Origin: Mucilaginibacter empetricola
GTDB taxonomy: Bacteria; Bacteroidota; Bacteroidia; Sphingobacteriales; Sphingobacteriaceae
DNA: 27,167 bases
NCBI RefSeq assembly: GCF_024808665.1
Contig: NZ_JANUBZ010000025.1
Location: forward strand, 1 to 27,167
Reading direction: 5' to 3'
Made by a program: the position numbers and the translations under genes. This document shows, piece by piece, positions 1 to 7,016 of this stretch. Each line of letters begins with the position of its first letter. Position 1 is the first letter of the stretch. The notes beneath the pieces were generated by a model. It saw only the letters and a program-made list of their open reading frames with translations, had not been told where the DNA came from and did no database searches.

Positions 1-88
1 TTTCTCTTTTGCAAACTTTATTTTTTTATTTTTTTAGCTCGCCTTTTTCCCGCCTTTCCTCTCTCTTTTCTTCCTTTCTTGCGGGCTG

Positions 89-119
89 CAAAGGTACGCA
101 CAGTTTCGGTTTTTGCAAA
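89..119 (-). promoter_or_regulatory. Strong Bacteroidota-type promoter firing leftward out of the window
   Basis: On the minus strand there is a TTTG (116-119) and, 19 bases further on, a TACCTTTG (89-96). This is a full match to the Bacteroidota sigma-A consensus TTTG-N19/20-TAnnTTTG. The transcript would run from about position 83 to the window edge. Its leader is very purine-rich (AAG/GGA/GAG runs), with a CCCGC...GCGGG pair able to close a 28-base purine loop. The gene it serves lies outside the window. The rest of positions 120-314 is AT-rich, and I see no gene or clear plus-strand promoter in it. Confidence 0.7.
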
Positions 120-278
120 TACTTTATAAGAAAAATCAACACATAATGGGTAACGCTTTGCAAATCAGCAACAAAAATTTCATCCATATAACCCATTCCT
201 CATTTAACAAGTATTAAACAGCCTTATAAGCCGTTATTTCTATTGCAAATGATTTAAAACTTACTGAATTTTGTATAC

Positions 279-309
279 CTATATAATATAGGTGTAGCTA
301 TATAATATA
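279..309 (+). repeat. 12-bp direct repeat just upstream of the DinB-like gene
   Basis: CTATATAATATA occurs at 279-290 and again at 298-309, 19 bases apart, ending five bases before the start codon at 315. Similar TATATA runs lie inside the gene (about 652-671) and after it (about 944-954). It may be a promoter or protein-binding region, or simple AT-rich slippage. Confidence 0.5.
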
Positions 310-314
310 CCCGT

Positions 315-872
315 ATGGAAAACACAGGAGCTAATTACTTAGCCAGCGCACATAAGCAGTTTAAATACTACCAGTCTTTAGGCGATAAGGTTATAAACCT
401 GCTAAACGAAAGCCAGCTGCATTGGCAATACAATGCGCAATCAAATAGTGTTGCTATGATTATAAAGCATATTGCCGGAAACTCTATTTCGCGCTGGACA
501 GACTTTTTAACTACCGATGGCGAAAAGCCTTCAAGAAACCGTGACGAAGAGTTTGAAGGTGATACCTATTCAAAAGCGCAGCTTTTAATACTTTGGAATA
601 AAGGATGGGAATGCCTTTATACTGCGGTAGATCAGCTTGCCGCCGAAGACCTTATATATACTATATATATACGTGGCGAAAAACACACCATAACCGAAGC
701 CATTAACCGGCAGCTTGCTCACTTTCCTTATCATATAGGGCAAATGGTTTATATAGCCCGGATGATACTTGGCGAACAATGGGAATCATTATCTATAGCT
801 AAAGGACAATCCAAACAATTTAATGATCTCAGATTCTCTACAGAACATGGCAAGATTAATGATGATCATTAA
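315..872 (+). CDS. DinB-like / DUF1572 family protein
   Basis: This 185-residue protein fits the DinB four-helix superfamily, DUF1572 branch, whose Bacillus relatives are metal-binding and in some cases thiol-transferase-like. The three histidines expected to hold the metal are visible: H52 in I-I-K-H-I-A-G-N, and H136 and H140 in A-H-F-P-Y-H-I-G-Q. The length is normal for the family. There is no signal peptide, so it is probably cytosolic. It stands alone, with 161 bases and a separate promoter between it and bamD. The ATG at 315 is preceded by a TA-rich direct repeat rather than a ribosome-binding site, as is common in this phylum. The substrate is unknown. Family membership is fairly sure from motifs and length; the function is not. 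Confidence 0.8.
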   Translation: MENTGANYLASAHKQFKYYQSLGDKVINLLNESQLHWQYNAQSNSVAMIIKHIAGNSISRWTDFLTTDGEKPSRNRDEEFEGDTYSKAQLLILWNKGWECLYTAVDQLAAEDLIYTIYIRGEKHTITEAINRQLAHFPYHIGQMVYIARMILGEQWESLSIAKGQSKQFNDLRFSTEHGKINDDH

Positions 873-997
873 AAAAGGTAAGCTATTGTCGCTGATATTT
901 GCTTTCAATCCCGTCATCACTGTTAAAAGATGTTAAATCATACCTATATATATACTGTACACAAAACAAGCGTTATATATTAGCCGCTAAATAAAAA

Positions 998-1029
998 ATT
1001 GACTGATTTATATTATTCAACTATCTTTG
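998..1029 (+). promoter_or_regulatory. bamD promoter, placing transcription start at or next to the ATG
   Basis: ATTG at 998-1001 is followed after 20 bases by TATCTTTG at 1022-1029, a full TAnnTTTG match. The bamD ATG at 1034 begins only four bases after the -7 box, so the mRNA would be leaderless or nearly so. Confidence 0.65.
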
Positions 1030-1033
1030 CAAA

Positions 1034-1966
1034 ATGTTTAAAAAACGACTTACGTTATTAGCAAGTGTATTTGCTCTATTTATTATTGTACTAGCCAGCT
1101 GTAAAAGTAAATATGAAAAGCTTAAAGCCAGTAATGACAATGCCAAGAAATACGCTGAAGCCGTTAAACTATATAACAAAAAGGATTACACAAAAGCGCT
1201 GGGCTTATTTGAACCATTGGTAACACGTTACCGTGGCCAGGAGCAGGCTGAGGATTTGTATTACTACTATGCTTATACTAACTATAAGCTGAAAGATTAT
1301 ACATCGGCCAGGTATCACTTTAAAACATTTGCTGATACTTATCCATCAAGTTCAAGAGCCGAAGAGTGCCGTTTTATGTCGGCTTATTGTTATTACCTTG
1401 ATTCGCCGATATTTTCGCTCGATCAGGAAAACACTAATAAGGCTATTGATGCATTACAGTTGTTTATAAACTTATATCCTAAAAGCGATCGTGTTCCTGA
1501 AGCAAGTAAACTGATTCAGAATTTGCGCGATAAGCTGGAAGAAAAATCATATGCTAACTCAAAGTTATATTTAACTATCAGCGACTATCAGGCAGCAGTT
1601 ATTTCATTTGGAAATACATTGCGTGATTACCCGGATACTAAATATGCCGAAGAAATTGAGTTTTTAACTATCAGGGCCCAATATTTGTACGCATATCATA
1701 GCCGCGAGGATTATCAGGAAGATCGTTACAAATCTGCAATGACCTATGCTCAGCAGTTTGTAGAGAAATATCCAAGCAGCAAATACCTGAAAGAGGCCAA
1801 ACAATACGATAAAGATAGCCAGGACGGAATAGCAAAAGCAAAAAGCGTGTTAGCAGAAGCCCTGGGTAACCAAAGAATAGCTAAGAAAATAGCAGCAAAA
1901 AAAGATACAGTAATTAGTCAACCACCGTCAGAAAAAGGGAACGACGATAAAAAAATCCCTAATTAA
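1034..1966 (+). CDS. bamD: Outer membrane assembly lipoprotein BamD
   Basis: BamD is the lipoprotein partner of BamA in the complex that folds beta-barrel proteins into the outer membrane. The 310-residue product has a lipoprotein signal peptide with lipobox L-A-S-C (C23), then TPR-like helix pairs across about residues 38-260. These include recurrent Y-x-x-K-D-Y-x-x-A and Y-P-x-S-x-x-x-x-E-A motifs typical of the family. The tail (about 270-310) is Lys-rich and low-complexity. It lies five bases upstream of rpoZ, so the two are surely co-transcribed. The bamD-rpoZ-coaBC-DUF4835 order is a conserved Bacteroidota string, which strengthens the call. The start at 1034 is set by the signal peptide and the promoter box directly in front of it. 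Confidence 0.92.
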   Translation: MFKKRLTLLASVFALFIIVLASCKSKYEKLKASNDNAKKYAEAVKLYNKKDYTKALGLFEPLVTRYRGQEQAEDLYYYYAYTNYKLKDYTSARYHFKTFADTYPSSSRAEECRFMSAYCYYLDSPIFSLDQENTNKAIDALQLFINLYPKSDRVPEASKLIQNLRDKLEEKSYANSKLYLTISDYQAAVISFGNTLRDYPDTKYAEEIEFLTIRAQYLYAYHSREDYQEDRYKSAMTYAQQFVEKYPSSKYLKEAKQYDKDSQDGIAKAKSVLAEALGNQRIAKKIAAKKDTVISQPPSEKGNDDKKIPN

Positions 1967-1971
1967 ACGAT

Positions 1972-2313
1972 ATGAGCAATAACAATAATAATATCAGCAA
2001 AGCAACTGGTCCAGCAAGCAGTACTGTGACCCGTGATTTACGCGAGTTAGATGTAAAAACAGGTAATGTTTATGAGTCGCTGGTAATTATGTCAAAAAGG
2101 GCTAACCAGATCTCGAACAACATTAAAGAAGAGCTTCATCAGAAACTTTCTGAGTTTGCTTCATCAAATGACAACCTGGAGGAAGTGTTTGAGAACCGCG
2201 AGCAAATTGAAATCTCTAAATATTACGAAAAACTTCCAAAACCTACTTTGGTTGCCGTTCAGGAATTTTTAGAAGATAAGATTTACTACCGTAACCCAAC
2301 AAAAGAACAATAG
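1972..2313 (+). CDS. rpoZ: RNA polymerase omega-like subunit (Bacteroidota RpoZ)
   Basis: This 113-residue acidic/basic protein matches the divergent Bacteroidota omega (Rpb6-like) subunit. That subunit binds the beta-prime C-terminus and helps RNA polymerase assembly. A core around residues 32-50 (N-V-Y-E-S-L-V-I-M-S-K-R-A-N-Q-I) is the omega signature of a helix ending in an R-A-x-Q/E-I segment. The first 20 residues are Asn/Ser-rich and look disordered. It is five bases downstream of bamD and is followed by an intrinsic terminator at 2372-2414, so bamD-rpoZ is a two-gene unit. The call rests on this short motif plus the conserved neighbourhood. Confidence 0.87.
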   Translation: MSNNNNNISKATGPASSTVTRDLRELDVKTGNVYESLVIMSKRANQISNNIKEELHQKLSEFASSNDNLEEVFENREQIEISKYYEKLPKPTLVAVQEFLEDKIYYRNPTKEQ

Positions 2314-2371
2314 TTATCAGCTGCGTTTAGCAGTTTGCCATAACTTAAATTGACTTTATTAAGTCAAAATC

Positions 2372-2414
2372 AAAAACTACCAGCATCCACATCAGGATGG
2401 CTGGTAGTTTTTTT
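2372..2414 (+). terminator. Intrinsic terminator after rpoZ
   Basis: ACTACCAGCATCC (2376-2388) pairs with GGATGGCTGGTAGT (2395-2408) with one bulged G. The loop is six bases and a run of seven or more Ts follows. Flanking As make it A-stem-T symmetrical, so it could work both ways. A smaller TGACTT/AAGTCA hairpin lies just upstream (2351-2366). Confidence 0.85.
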
Positions 2415-2452
2415 ATTATGCAATATTCCGTCGCAGAGTAATAGCTAATGTG

Positions 2453-2460
2453 TATTTTTG
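2453..2460 (+). promoter_or_regulatory. Candidate -7 box of coaBC, three bases from the ATG
   Basis: TATTTTTG at 2453-2460 is a full TAnnTTTG match. The likely coaBC ATG is at 2464, so the transcript would be leaderless or nearly so. I find no clear TTG at the -33 spacing, so this is weaker than the bamD promoter. Confidence 0.45.
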
Positions 2461-2463
2461 TTT

Positions 2464-3666
2464 ATGCTTGAGGGTAAAAACATTGTTTTAGGCGTTTGCG
2501 GAAGCATTGCAGCCTATAAAGCAGCATCATTTGTAAGACTTTTGATTAAAGCAGGCGCTAACGTACAAGTAGTTATGACGCCCGATGCTATCAACTTCAT
2601 TACACCTTTAACTCTATCCACTTTATCTAAAAATCCAGTTCATACAGTTTATTTCGACCCGGAAACGGGCGAATGGGATAATCATGTGGAATTAGCTTTA
2701 TGGGCCGATGTTTTTGTGATAGCCCCAACCAGCGCCAATACGCTTGCAAAAATGGCCAATGGTATTTGCGACAATCTGCTTATGGCCGTTTACCTTTCGG
2801 CCAAATGCCCGGTGTATTTCGCTCCGGCTATGGATTTAGATATGTGGAAACATCGTGCCACACAAGAAAATATCAGCAGGTTACAATCTTTCGGCAACAT
2901 ACTGATACCGCCAGGAACCGGCGAATTGGCCAGTGGCCTGCATGGCGAAGGTCGCATGGCCGAACCTGAAGAGATGATCGCTTTTTTATCAGCTGATATC
3001 AAAAAAAAACTACCTTTAGTTGATCAAAAGATATTGGTTACCGCCGGGCCCACTTATGAAGCTATTGATCCGGTAAGATTTATCGGTAATCACTCATCCG
3101 GCAAAATGGGCTTTGCTATTGCTGACGAACTAGCTTTATTAGGCGCTGATGTTACGCTTATAGCAGGGCCATCGGCACAAAAAAGCAAACAACAAAGTAT
3201 TAAACGAATTGATGTTACTTCTGCCGCCGAAATGCTGGAAGCCTGCCTTGCTCAATTTAAAAATTCAAAGGCTTGCGTCATGAGCGCTGCTGTAGCCGAT
3301 TATACTCCCGTAACCGTATCGGCACAAAAAATAAAAAAGAGTGAAAGCTCGTTCAGCATCGATTTAAAAAAAACAATCGACATTTTAAGTACGCTTGGTG
3401 CGCAGAAAACAGCTAACCAGGTGCTGGTAGGTTTCGCGCTGGAGACAAACGACGAAGAAAAAAATGCTATTGCAAAGCTTCAAAAGAAAAATCTGGACTT
3501 TATTGTATTAAATTCGTTGAATGATGAGGGCGCTGGTTTTCAAAAGGATACCAATAAGATAACCATTATTGATAAAAACCTTGAAAAAACAGTTTATGGA
3601 GTTAAAACTAAAGATGAGGTTGCCCGCGATATTTGTCAAAAAGTGATTGAGCTAATAAAAAAATGA
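2464..3666 (+). CDS. coaBC: Bifunctional CoaBC: PPC decarboxylase / phosphopantothenate-cysteine ligase
   Basis: CoaBC makes two coenzyme A steps: the C-terminal CoaB half joins cysteine to 4'-phosphopantothenate, and the N-terminal flavoprotein CoaC half decarboxylates the product. The N-terminal half shows G-S-I-A-A-Y-K near the start, the catalytic histidine in N-H-V-E-L-A, a P-T-S-A-N-T motif and the P-A-M-D-L-D-M-W motif. The C-terminal half begins with V-T-A-G-P-T-Y-E-A-I-D-P-V-R and has N-H-S-S-G-K-M-G and S-A-A-V-A-D-Y. Where E. coli has a reactive Cys in A-C-G-D, this protein has A-S-G-L. I chose ATG 2464 over the in-frame TTG at 2458, because the TTG lies inside the -7 box. The stop overlaps the next gene by four bases (ATGA), showing translational coupling. 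Confidence 0.93.
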   Translation: MLEGKNIVLGVCGSIAAYKAASFVRLLIKAGANVQVVMTPDAINFITPLTLSTLSKNPVHTVYFDPETGEWDNHVELALWADVFVIAPTSANTLAKMANGICDNLLMAVYLSAKCPVYFAPAMDLDMWKHRATQENISRLQSFGNILIPPGTGELASGLHGEGRMAEPEEMIAFLSADIKKKLPLVDQKILVTAGPTYEAIDPVRFIGNHSSGKMGFAIADELALLGADVTLIAGPSAQKSKQQSIKRIDVTSAAEMLEACLAQFKNSKACVMSAAVADYTPVTVSAQKIKKSESSFSIDLKKTIDILSTLGAQKTANQVLVGFALETNDEEKNAIAKLQKKNLDFIVLNSLNDEGAGFQKDTNKITIIDKNLEKTVYGVKTKDEVARDICQKVIELIKK

Positions 3667-4559
3667 AAGCATTTTACCTGTATATCTTATTTACACTACT
3701 AAGCTTTGGAGCCTTTGCCCAAGATTTAAATGCCCGGGTGCAAATTCTTTCGCCAAAAATTCAATCAACCAATAAGCGTATTTTCCAGTCGTTAGAAACT
3801 GCTATGAAAGATTTCATAAATGGCAGAAAGTGGAGCGCCGACAATATTTTACCGCAGGAAAGAATTGATTGCAATTTTATATTAAATATTACCTCATGGG
3901 ATGGCAGTTCGGCCTTTACCGGCGAATTACAGGTACAATCGTCAAGACCAGTGTATAACTCTACCTATACCTCTACCCTGCTTAATACTTTAGATAAAGA
4001 CATTGACTTTATTTATACCGAGGGACAAACCATTGATTACACTGATCAAAACTATCAAAGCAATTTGGCCTCATTAATGGCATTTTACGCTTATATTATT
4101 GTAGGGTTGGATTATGATACTTTTTCAAGATACGGCGGCACACCTTACTTTTTAAGTGCCCAAAACGTGGTTAGTAACGCGCAAACAGGCGGCAGCAAGG
4201 GTTGGAAAGCATTTGATGGAACGGTAAACCGCTATTGGCTTTCTGAAAACCTGAATAACAAACTTTACAGCCCGCTACGTAGTTTTATGTATGATTATCA
4301 TAGAAACGGGCTCGATTTAATGGCTGATAATCCGGCAAAAGGCCGCAAAGCTATCTCGGCACTGTTGCCAACCTTATCGCAAGTAGACCGTCAACGCCTT
4401 GGGGCTACCTTCCCGCTGGTATTTTTTACGGCTAAGTGCGATGAGCTCATTGCTATTTTCGCCAAGGCCGAAGTACCCGACAGGCTGCAAGCTTTGGATA
4501 TACTCAGCAAGGCCGATCCTTCAAACGGCCTCAAATACCAAACGCTGCAAAAAAACTGA
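3663..4559 (+). CDS. DUF4835 family periplasmic/surface protein (PorD-like)
   Basis: This 298-residue protein has a clear Sec signal peptide ending F-G-A-F-A-Q (cleavage near residue 20). The mature sequence is typical of the Bacteroidota DUF4835 family, including an N-terminal R-V-Q-I-L-S-P-K-I-Q segment, a central F-Y-A-Y-I-I-V-G-L-D-Y-D motif and a C-terminal F-F-x-A-K-x-D-E-L. Some databases name the family type IX secretion protein PorD; I cannot verify that role from sequence. It overlaps coaBC by four bases, as in many Bacteroidota genomes, where recN often follows directly. Here blaI and two M56 genes lie between it and recN. No terminator was seen in the 172 bases after it. Confidence 0.82.
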   Translation: MKAFYLYILFTLLSFGAFAQDLNARVQILSPKIQSTNKRIFQSLETAMKDFINGRKWSADNILPQERIDCNFILNITSWDGSSAFTGELQVQSSRPVYNSTYTSTLLNTLDKDIDFIYTEGQTIDYTDQNYQSNLASLMAFYAYIIVGLDYDTFSRYGGTPYFLSAQNVVSNAQTGGSKGWKAFDGTVNRYWLSENLNNKLYSPLRSFMYDYHRNGLDLMADNPAKGRKAISALLPTLSQVDRQRLGATFPLVFFTAKCDELIAIFAKAEVPDRLQALDILSKADPSNGLKYQTLQKN

Positions 4560-4667
4560 TTGCGGTCTGATATCCAGAACATTCACTTCAATCCATTCAT
4601 CATCCTAAAACATCTTTGGGGCTGTAACATCCTGTGTTTTTAAACGTCATTTAAAAAAATAAATAAA

Positions 4668-4719
4668 TATATTTGCAAATACGAAAACTATCGTACATAT
4701 TTGTACGAAGAAATTCGTA
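4668..4719 (+). promoter_or_regulatory. blaI promoter box with tandem dyad operators
   Basis: TATATTTG at 4668-4675 is a perfect -7 box (no clear -33). Directly after it lie two 16-bp dyads of identical design, TACGA-N6-TCGTA, at 4680-4695 and 4704-4719, centred 24 bases apart. The inner halves form a third, stronger dyad, TCGTACA-N4-TGTACGA (4691-4708), containing the TACA...TGTA core typical of BlaI/MecI/CopY operators. The array begins about where transcription should start and ends 12 bases before the blaI ATG. Autorepression by the BlaI protein is the natural reading. Confidence 0.75.
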
Positions 4720-4731
4720 TAACAGAATAAC

Positions 4732-5106
4732 ATGGAAATAAAACCAACAGAAAGCGAACTGGAAATATTGCAGGTGATCTGGAAAAAAGGTCAATGCAGT
4801 GTTCGTGAAGTGCACGAAGAACTGGCAAAAAATAAAGATGCCGGATACACCACCACCCTTAAATTAATGCAGATAATGCATGATAAAGGTTTAGTTGAGC
4901 GGGATACCACTTCCAAAACGCATTTGTACAAAGCAATCATCACCCGCGAACAAGCGCAGCAAACAGCGTTGGATAAAATTATATCTACCGTTTTTAAAGG
5001 GTCAACTTCTGAGCTGGTGATACAGGCTTTAGGCAACCACCGTGCATCAAAAGATGAAATAGACGCGATAAAGAATTATTTACAACAGTTTGAGGGTAAG
5101 GAATAG
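4732..5106 (+). CDS. BlaI/MecI/CopY family transcriptional repressor
   Basis: This is a 124-residue winged-helix repressor. In the BlaI/MecI system such a dimer blocks its own operon until a membrane M56 protease is triggered and the repressor is cut. The N-terminal half carries the family pattern: P-T-E-S-E-L-E-I-L-Q-V-I-W near the start, the S-V-R-E-V-H-E-E-L helix and G-Y-T-T-T-L-K-L-M-Q recognition helix, then the K-G-L-V-E-R wing. The C-terminal third is the dimerisation helix region. It is 44 bases upstream of the first M56 gene and preceded by a dyad-rich operator. No beta-lactamase gene is nearby, so the regulon is unknown. Confidence 0.92.
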   Translation: MEIKPTESELEILQVIWKKGQCSVREVHEELAKNKDAGYTTTLKLMQIMHDKGLVERDTTSKTHLYKAIITREQAQQTALDKIISTVFKGSTSELVIQALGNHRASKDEIDAIKNYLQQFEGKE

Positions 5107-5150
5107 TGACCGGCGGCCATAAATTAATCAGCTAATTAAAACTTGAATAA

Positions 5151-6980
5151 ATGGAAAGCACATTATATAATATCAGCCAGGTTTTAGGCATTACCGTAAT
5201 TCACTCGCTGTGGCAGGGCTTACTGGTTTACTTTATTTTACGCATTATTTTTAATGGAGCTCCCCAGCTATCGGCTGTCAAGAAATATAACCTTGCTGTT
5301 ATTGCATTGTCATCCATTACGCTATGGTTTATTTATACCCTATTTTTTGAAATACAAGCCTACAATTGGGTAAGTACCAATACTGCAACTATATCTCCGC
5401 TTATCCCCAATCTTAATTTAACAGTTAAGGGTCAGCTTTATCCCGGTAATAGTACCCTCTATTATAAAATTGCCGGGTATTTACCCTATGTATCAGCGTT
5501 ATACTTAGCGGGCCTGCTGGCAAATGTGATTAAACTGGGCTATAGTCGTAAAAAACTTCAGCAGATTAAAAAGTCGCTCATCCCGGCCGGGCAAATGCAA
5601 CAGTATATCAACAGCTTTGCCAAAAACCTTAACATTAACAAATACATACAGGTAAACTTCAGCGAGTTGATTGATGTGCCCTGTGTAACCGGCTATTTAA
5701 AACCTATTATTTTATTGCCGGTATCAATAGCAACCAGCTTAACTGCCTGCGAAATTGAGGCCATTTTATTACATGAGCTTTCGCATATTAAAAGAAAAGA
5801 CTACCTGGTGAACATTATGCAGCAGGCAATAGCTATTATCCTTTTCTTTAATCCATTTGCCCGCTTAATAAACAGTATTGTAAACTGCGAACGGGAAAAT
5901 GGCTGCGATGACATGGTTATTGAGAAAACCGAAAATCCACTTACATACGCTTATGCCCTACTAAAATTAGAAGAAGTAAGACAGCCCAATATGCAGCTAA
6001 TGCTGGCTGCAACCGGCAAAAGATATGACTTATTAAACCGAATTGAACGAATTATGAAAACTAAACAACCAACAGGCAACTTTCGCCATCTGGCAATTGC
6101 CGTAGTATTACTAGCTGCAAGCCTTAGCGGCCTGGCGTGGTTTAATCCTAAAACAAGCAATAATCAGGCAGCTATAAAAGGCCCATCAGTAACTGCTGTT
6201 ATGGTGGATCCTGCATCATTGGCAACAAACCTTTCAATAAATGCAATGCCGGCTATTGCGAAAATCGATATTAAACCATTTTTTAATGCTGATTCAACCA
6301 AAGCCGCACGGATTGCAGATACCTCGAAGCACAGCAAAAATAAAATTGTTATTGTTGACGATAAAGGGAATAAAAAAGAGTATAACTCTGTTGATGAAAT
6401 GCCTTCGGCAGTGCGGGAAGAGTTTCTGAAAAATAACTTTGGTATTAACCAGGCTCGTTTCGATTCTATCAGAAATTACTATTCAAGCGCCGCGTGGAAA
6501 AGCCAGGTAGAAGCTATTAGTAAACAGGCTGCGGAAATACAGAAACAATTCAACAGTCCTCAATGGAAGCTTCAACAGGAAGACATGGTTAAGCAAGCTG
6601 ACGAAATGAAAAAACAATTCAACAGCCCACAATGGAAAAGCCAAATGGAAGCGATGACTAAACAAGCTGAAGAAATGACGAAACAATTCAACAGCCAACA
6701 GTGGAGGCTTCAACAGGAAGCGATGGCTAAACAAGCTGAAGAAATGAAGAAGCAGTTTGATAGCCCGCAATGGAAAAACCAGGTGGAGGCGATGAAAAAA
6801 CAGGCTGAAGAAATGAAGAAACAATTTGACAGCACCGAATGGAGAAAACAAATGGAGCTGATGAAAAAACAAGCCGAAGATATGGCCAAACACCCATGGA
6901 TTTTACAGGATTCTGTTGGCGGTGTGAAAATATACGCACCGCAAAAACCAACATCACCCGAGAAAAACGACGTAAATTAA
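5151..6980 (+). CDS. M56 (BlaR1-like) membrane metallopeptidase with 23-residue repeats
   Basis: This 609-residue protein is a BlaR1/MecR1-type sensor protease without a penicillin-binding domain. The N-terminal half has hydrophobic segments near 7-30, 45-68 and 109-127. The zinc motif H-E-L-S-H (208-212), the downstream E-R-E-N-G-C-D-D motif (247-254) and a final membrane segment at about 311-330 follow. The region after that should be periplasmic. It has a linker with the phrase K-E-Y-N-S-V-D-E-M-P, then five full and one partial 23-residue repeats from residue 449 to about 581. These are rich in Lys, Glu, Gln and Met and likely coiled-coil. It is the first of two tandem paralogues behind blaI. 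By family logic its trigger leads to BlaI cleavage; the signal is unknown. Confidence 0.88.
   Translation: MESTLYNISQVLGITVIHSLWQGLLVYFILRIIFNGAPQLSAVKKYNLAVIALSSITLWFIYTLFFEIQAYNWVSTNTATISPLIPNLNLTVKGQLYPGNSTLYYKIAGYLPYVSALYLAGLLANVIKLGYSRKKLQQIKKSLIPAGQMQQYINSFAKNLNINKYIQVNFSELIDVPCVTGYLKPIILLPVSIATSLTACEIEAILLHELSHIKRKDYLVNIMQQAIAIILFFNPFARLINSIVNCERENGCDDMVIEKTENPLTYAYALLKLEEVRQPNMQLMLAATGKRYDLLNRIERIMKTKQPTGNFRHLAIAVVLLAASLSGLAWFNPKTSNNQAAIKGPSVTAVMVDPASLATNLSINAMPAIAKIDIKPFFNADSTKAARIADTSKHSKNKIVIVDDKGNKKEYNSVDEMPSAVREEFLKNNFGINQARFDSIRNYYSSAAWKSQVEAISKQAAEIQKQFNSPQWKLQQEDMVKQADEMKKQFNSPQWKSQMEAMTKQAEEMTKQFNSQQWRLQQEAMAKQAEEMKKQFDSPQWKNQVEAMKKQAEEMKKQFDSTEWRKQMELMKKQAEDMAKHPWILQDSVGGVKIYAPQKPTSPEKNDVN
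6495..6896 (+). repeat. 69-bp tandem repeat array inside the first M56 gene
   Basis: Five 69-bp units plus a partial sixth start at 6495 and repeat every 69 bases; the sixth begins at 6840. Each encodes 23 residues with the pattern W-(K/R)-x-Q-x-E-x-(M/I)-x-K-Q-A, then E-M-x-K-Q-F-(N/D)-S-P-Q. The DNA units are similar but not identical, so the array is old enough to have diverged, yet still a plausible substrate for copy-number change. Confidence 0.85.
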
Positions 6981-7016
6981 ATCAACAGGCATAAACGGTT
7001 AAAAACAACAACGGTT

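Noticed and set aside
2458..2463. TTG start codon giving coaBC two extra residues
   Set aside because: The TTG is part of the TATTTTTG promoter box, and ATG 2464 gives the usual N-terminus.
6483..6893. 136-residue minus-strand reading frame full of Phe/His/Leu
   Set aside because: It is the antisense shadow of the 69-bp repeats in the first M56 gene.
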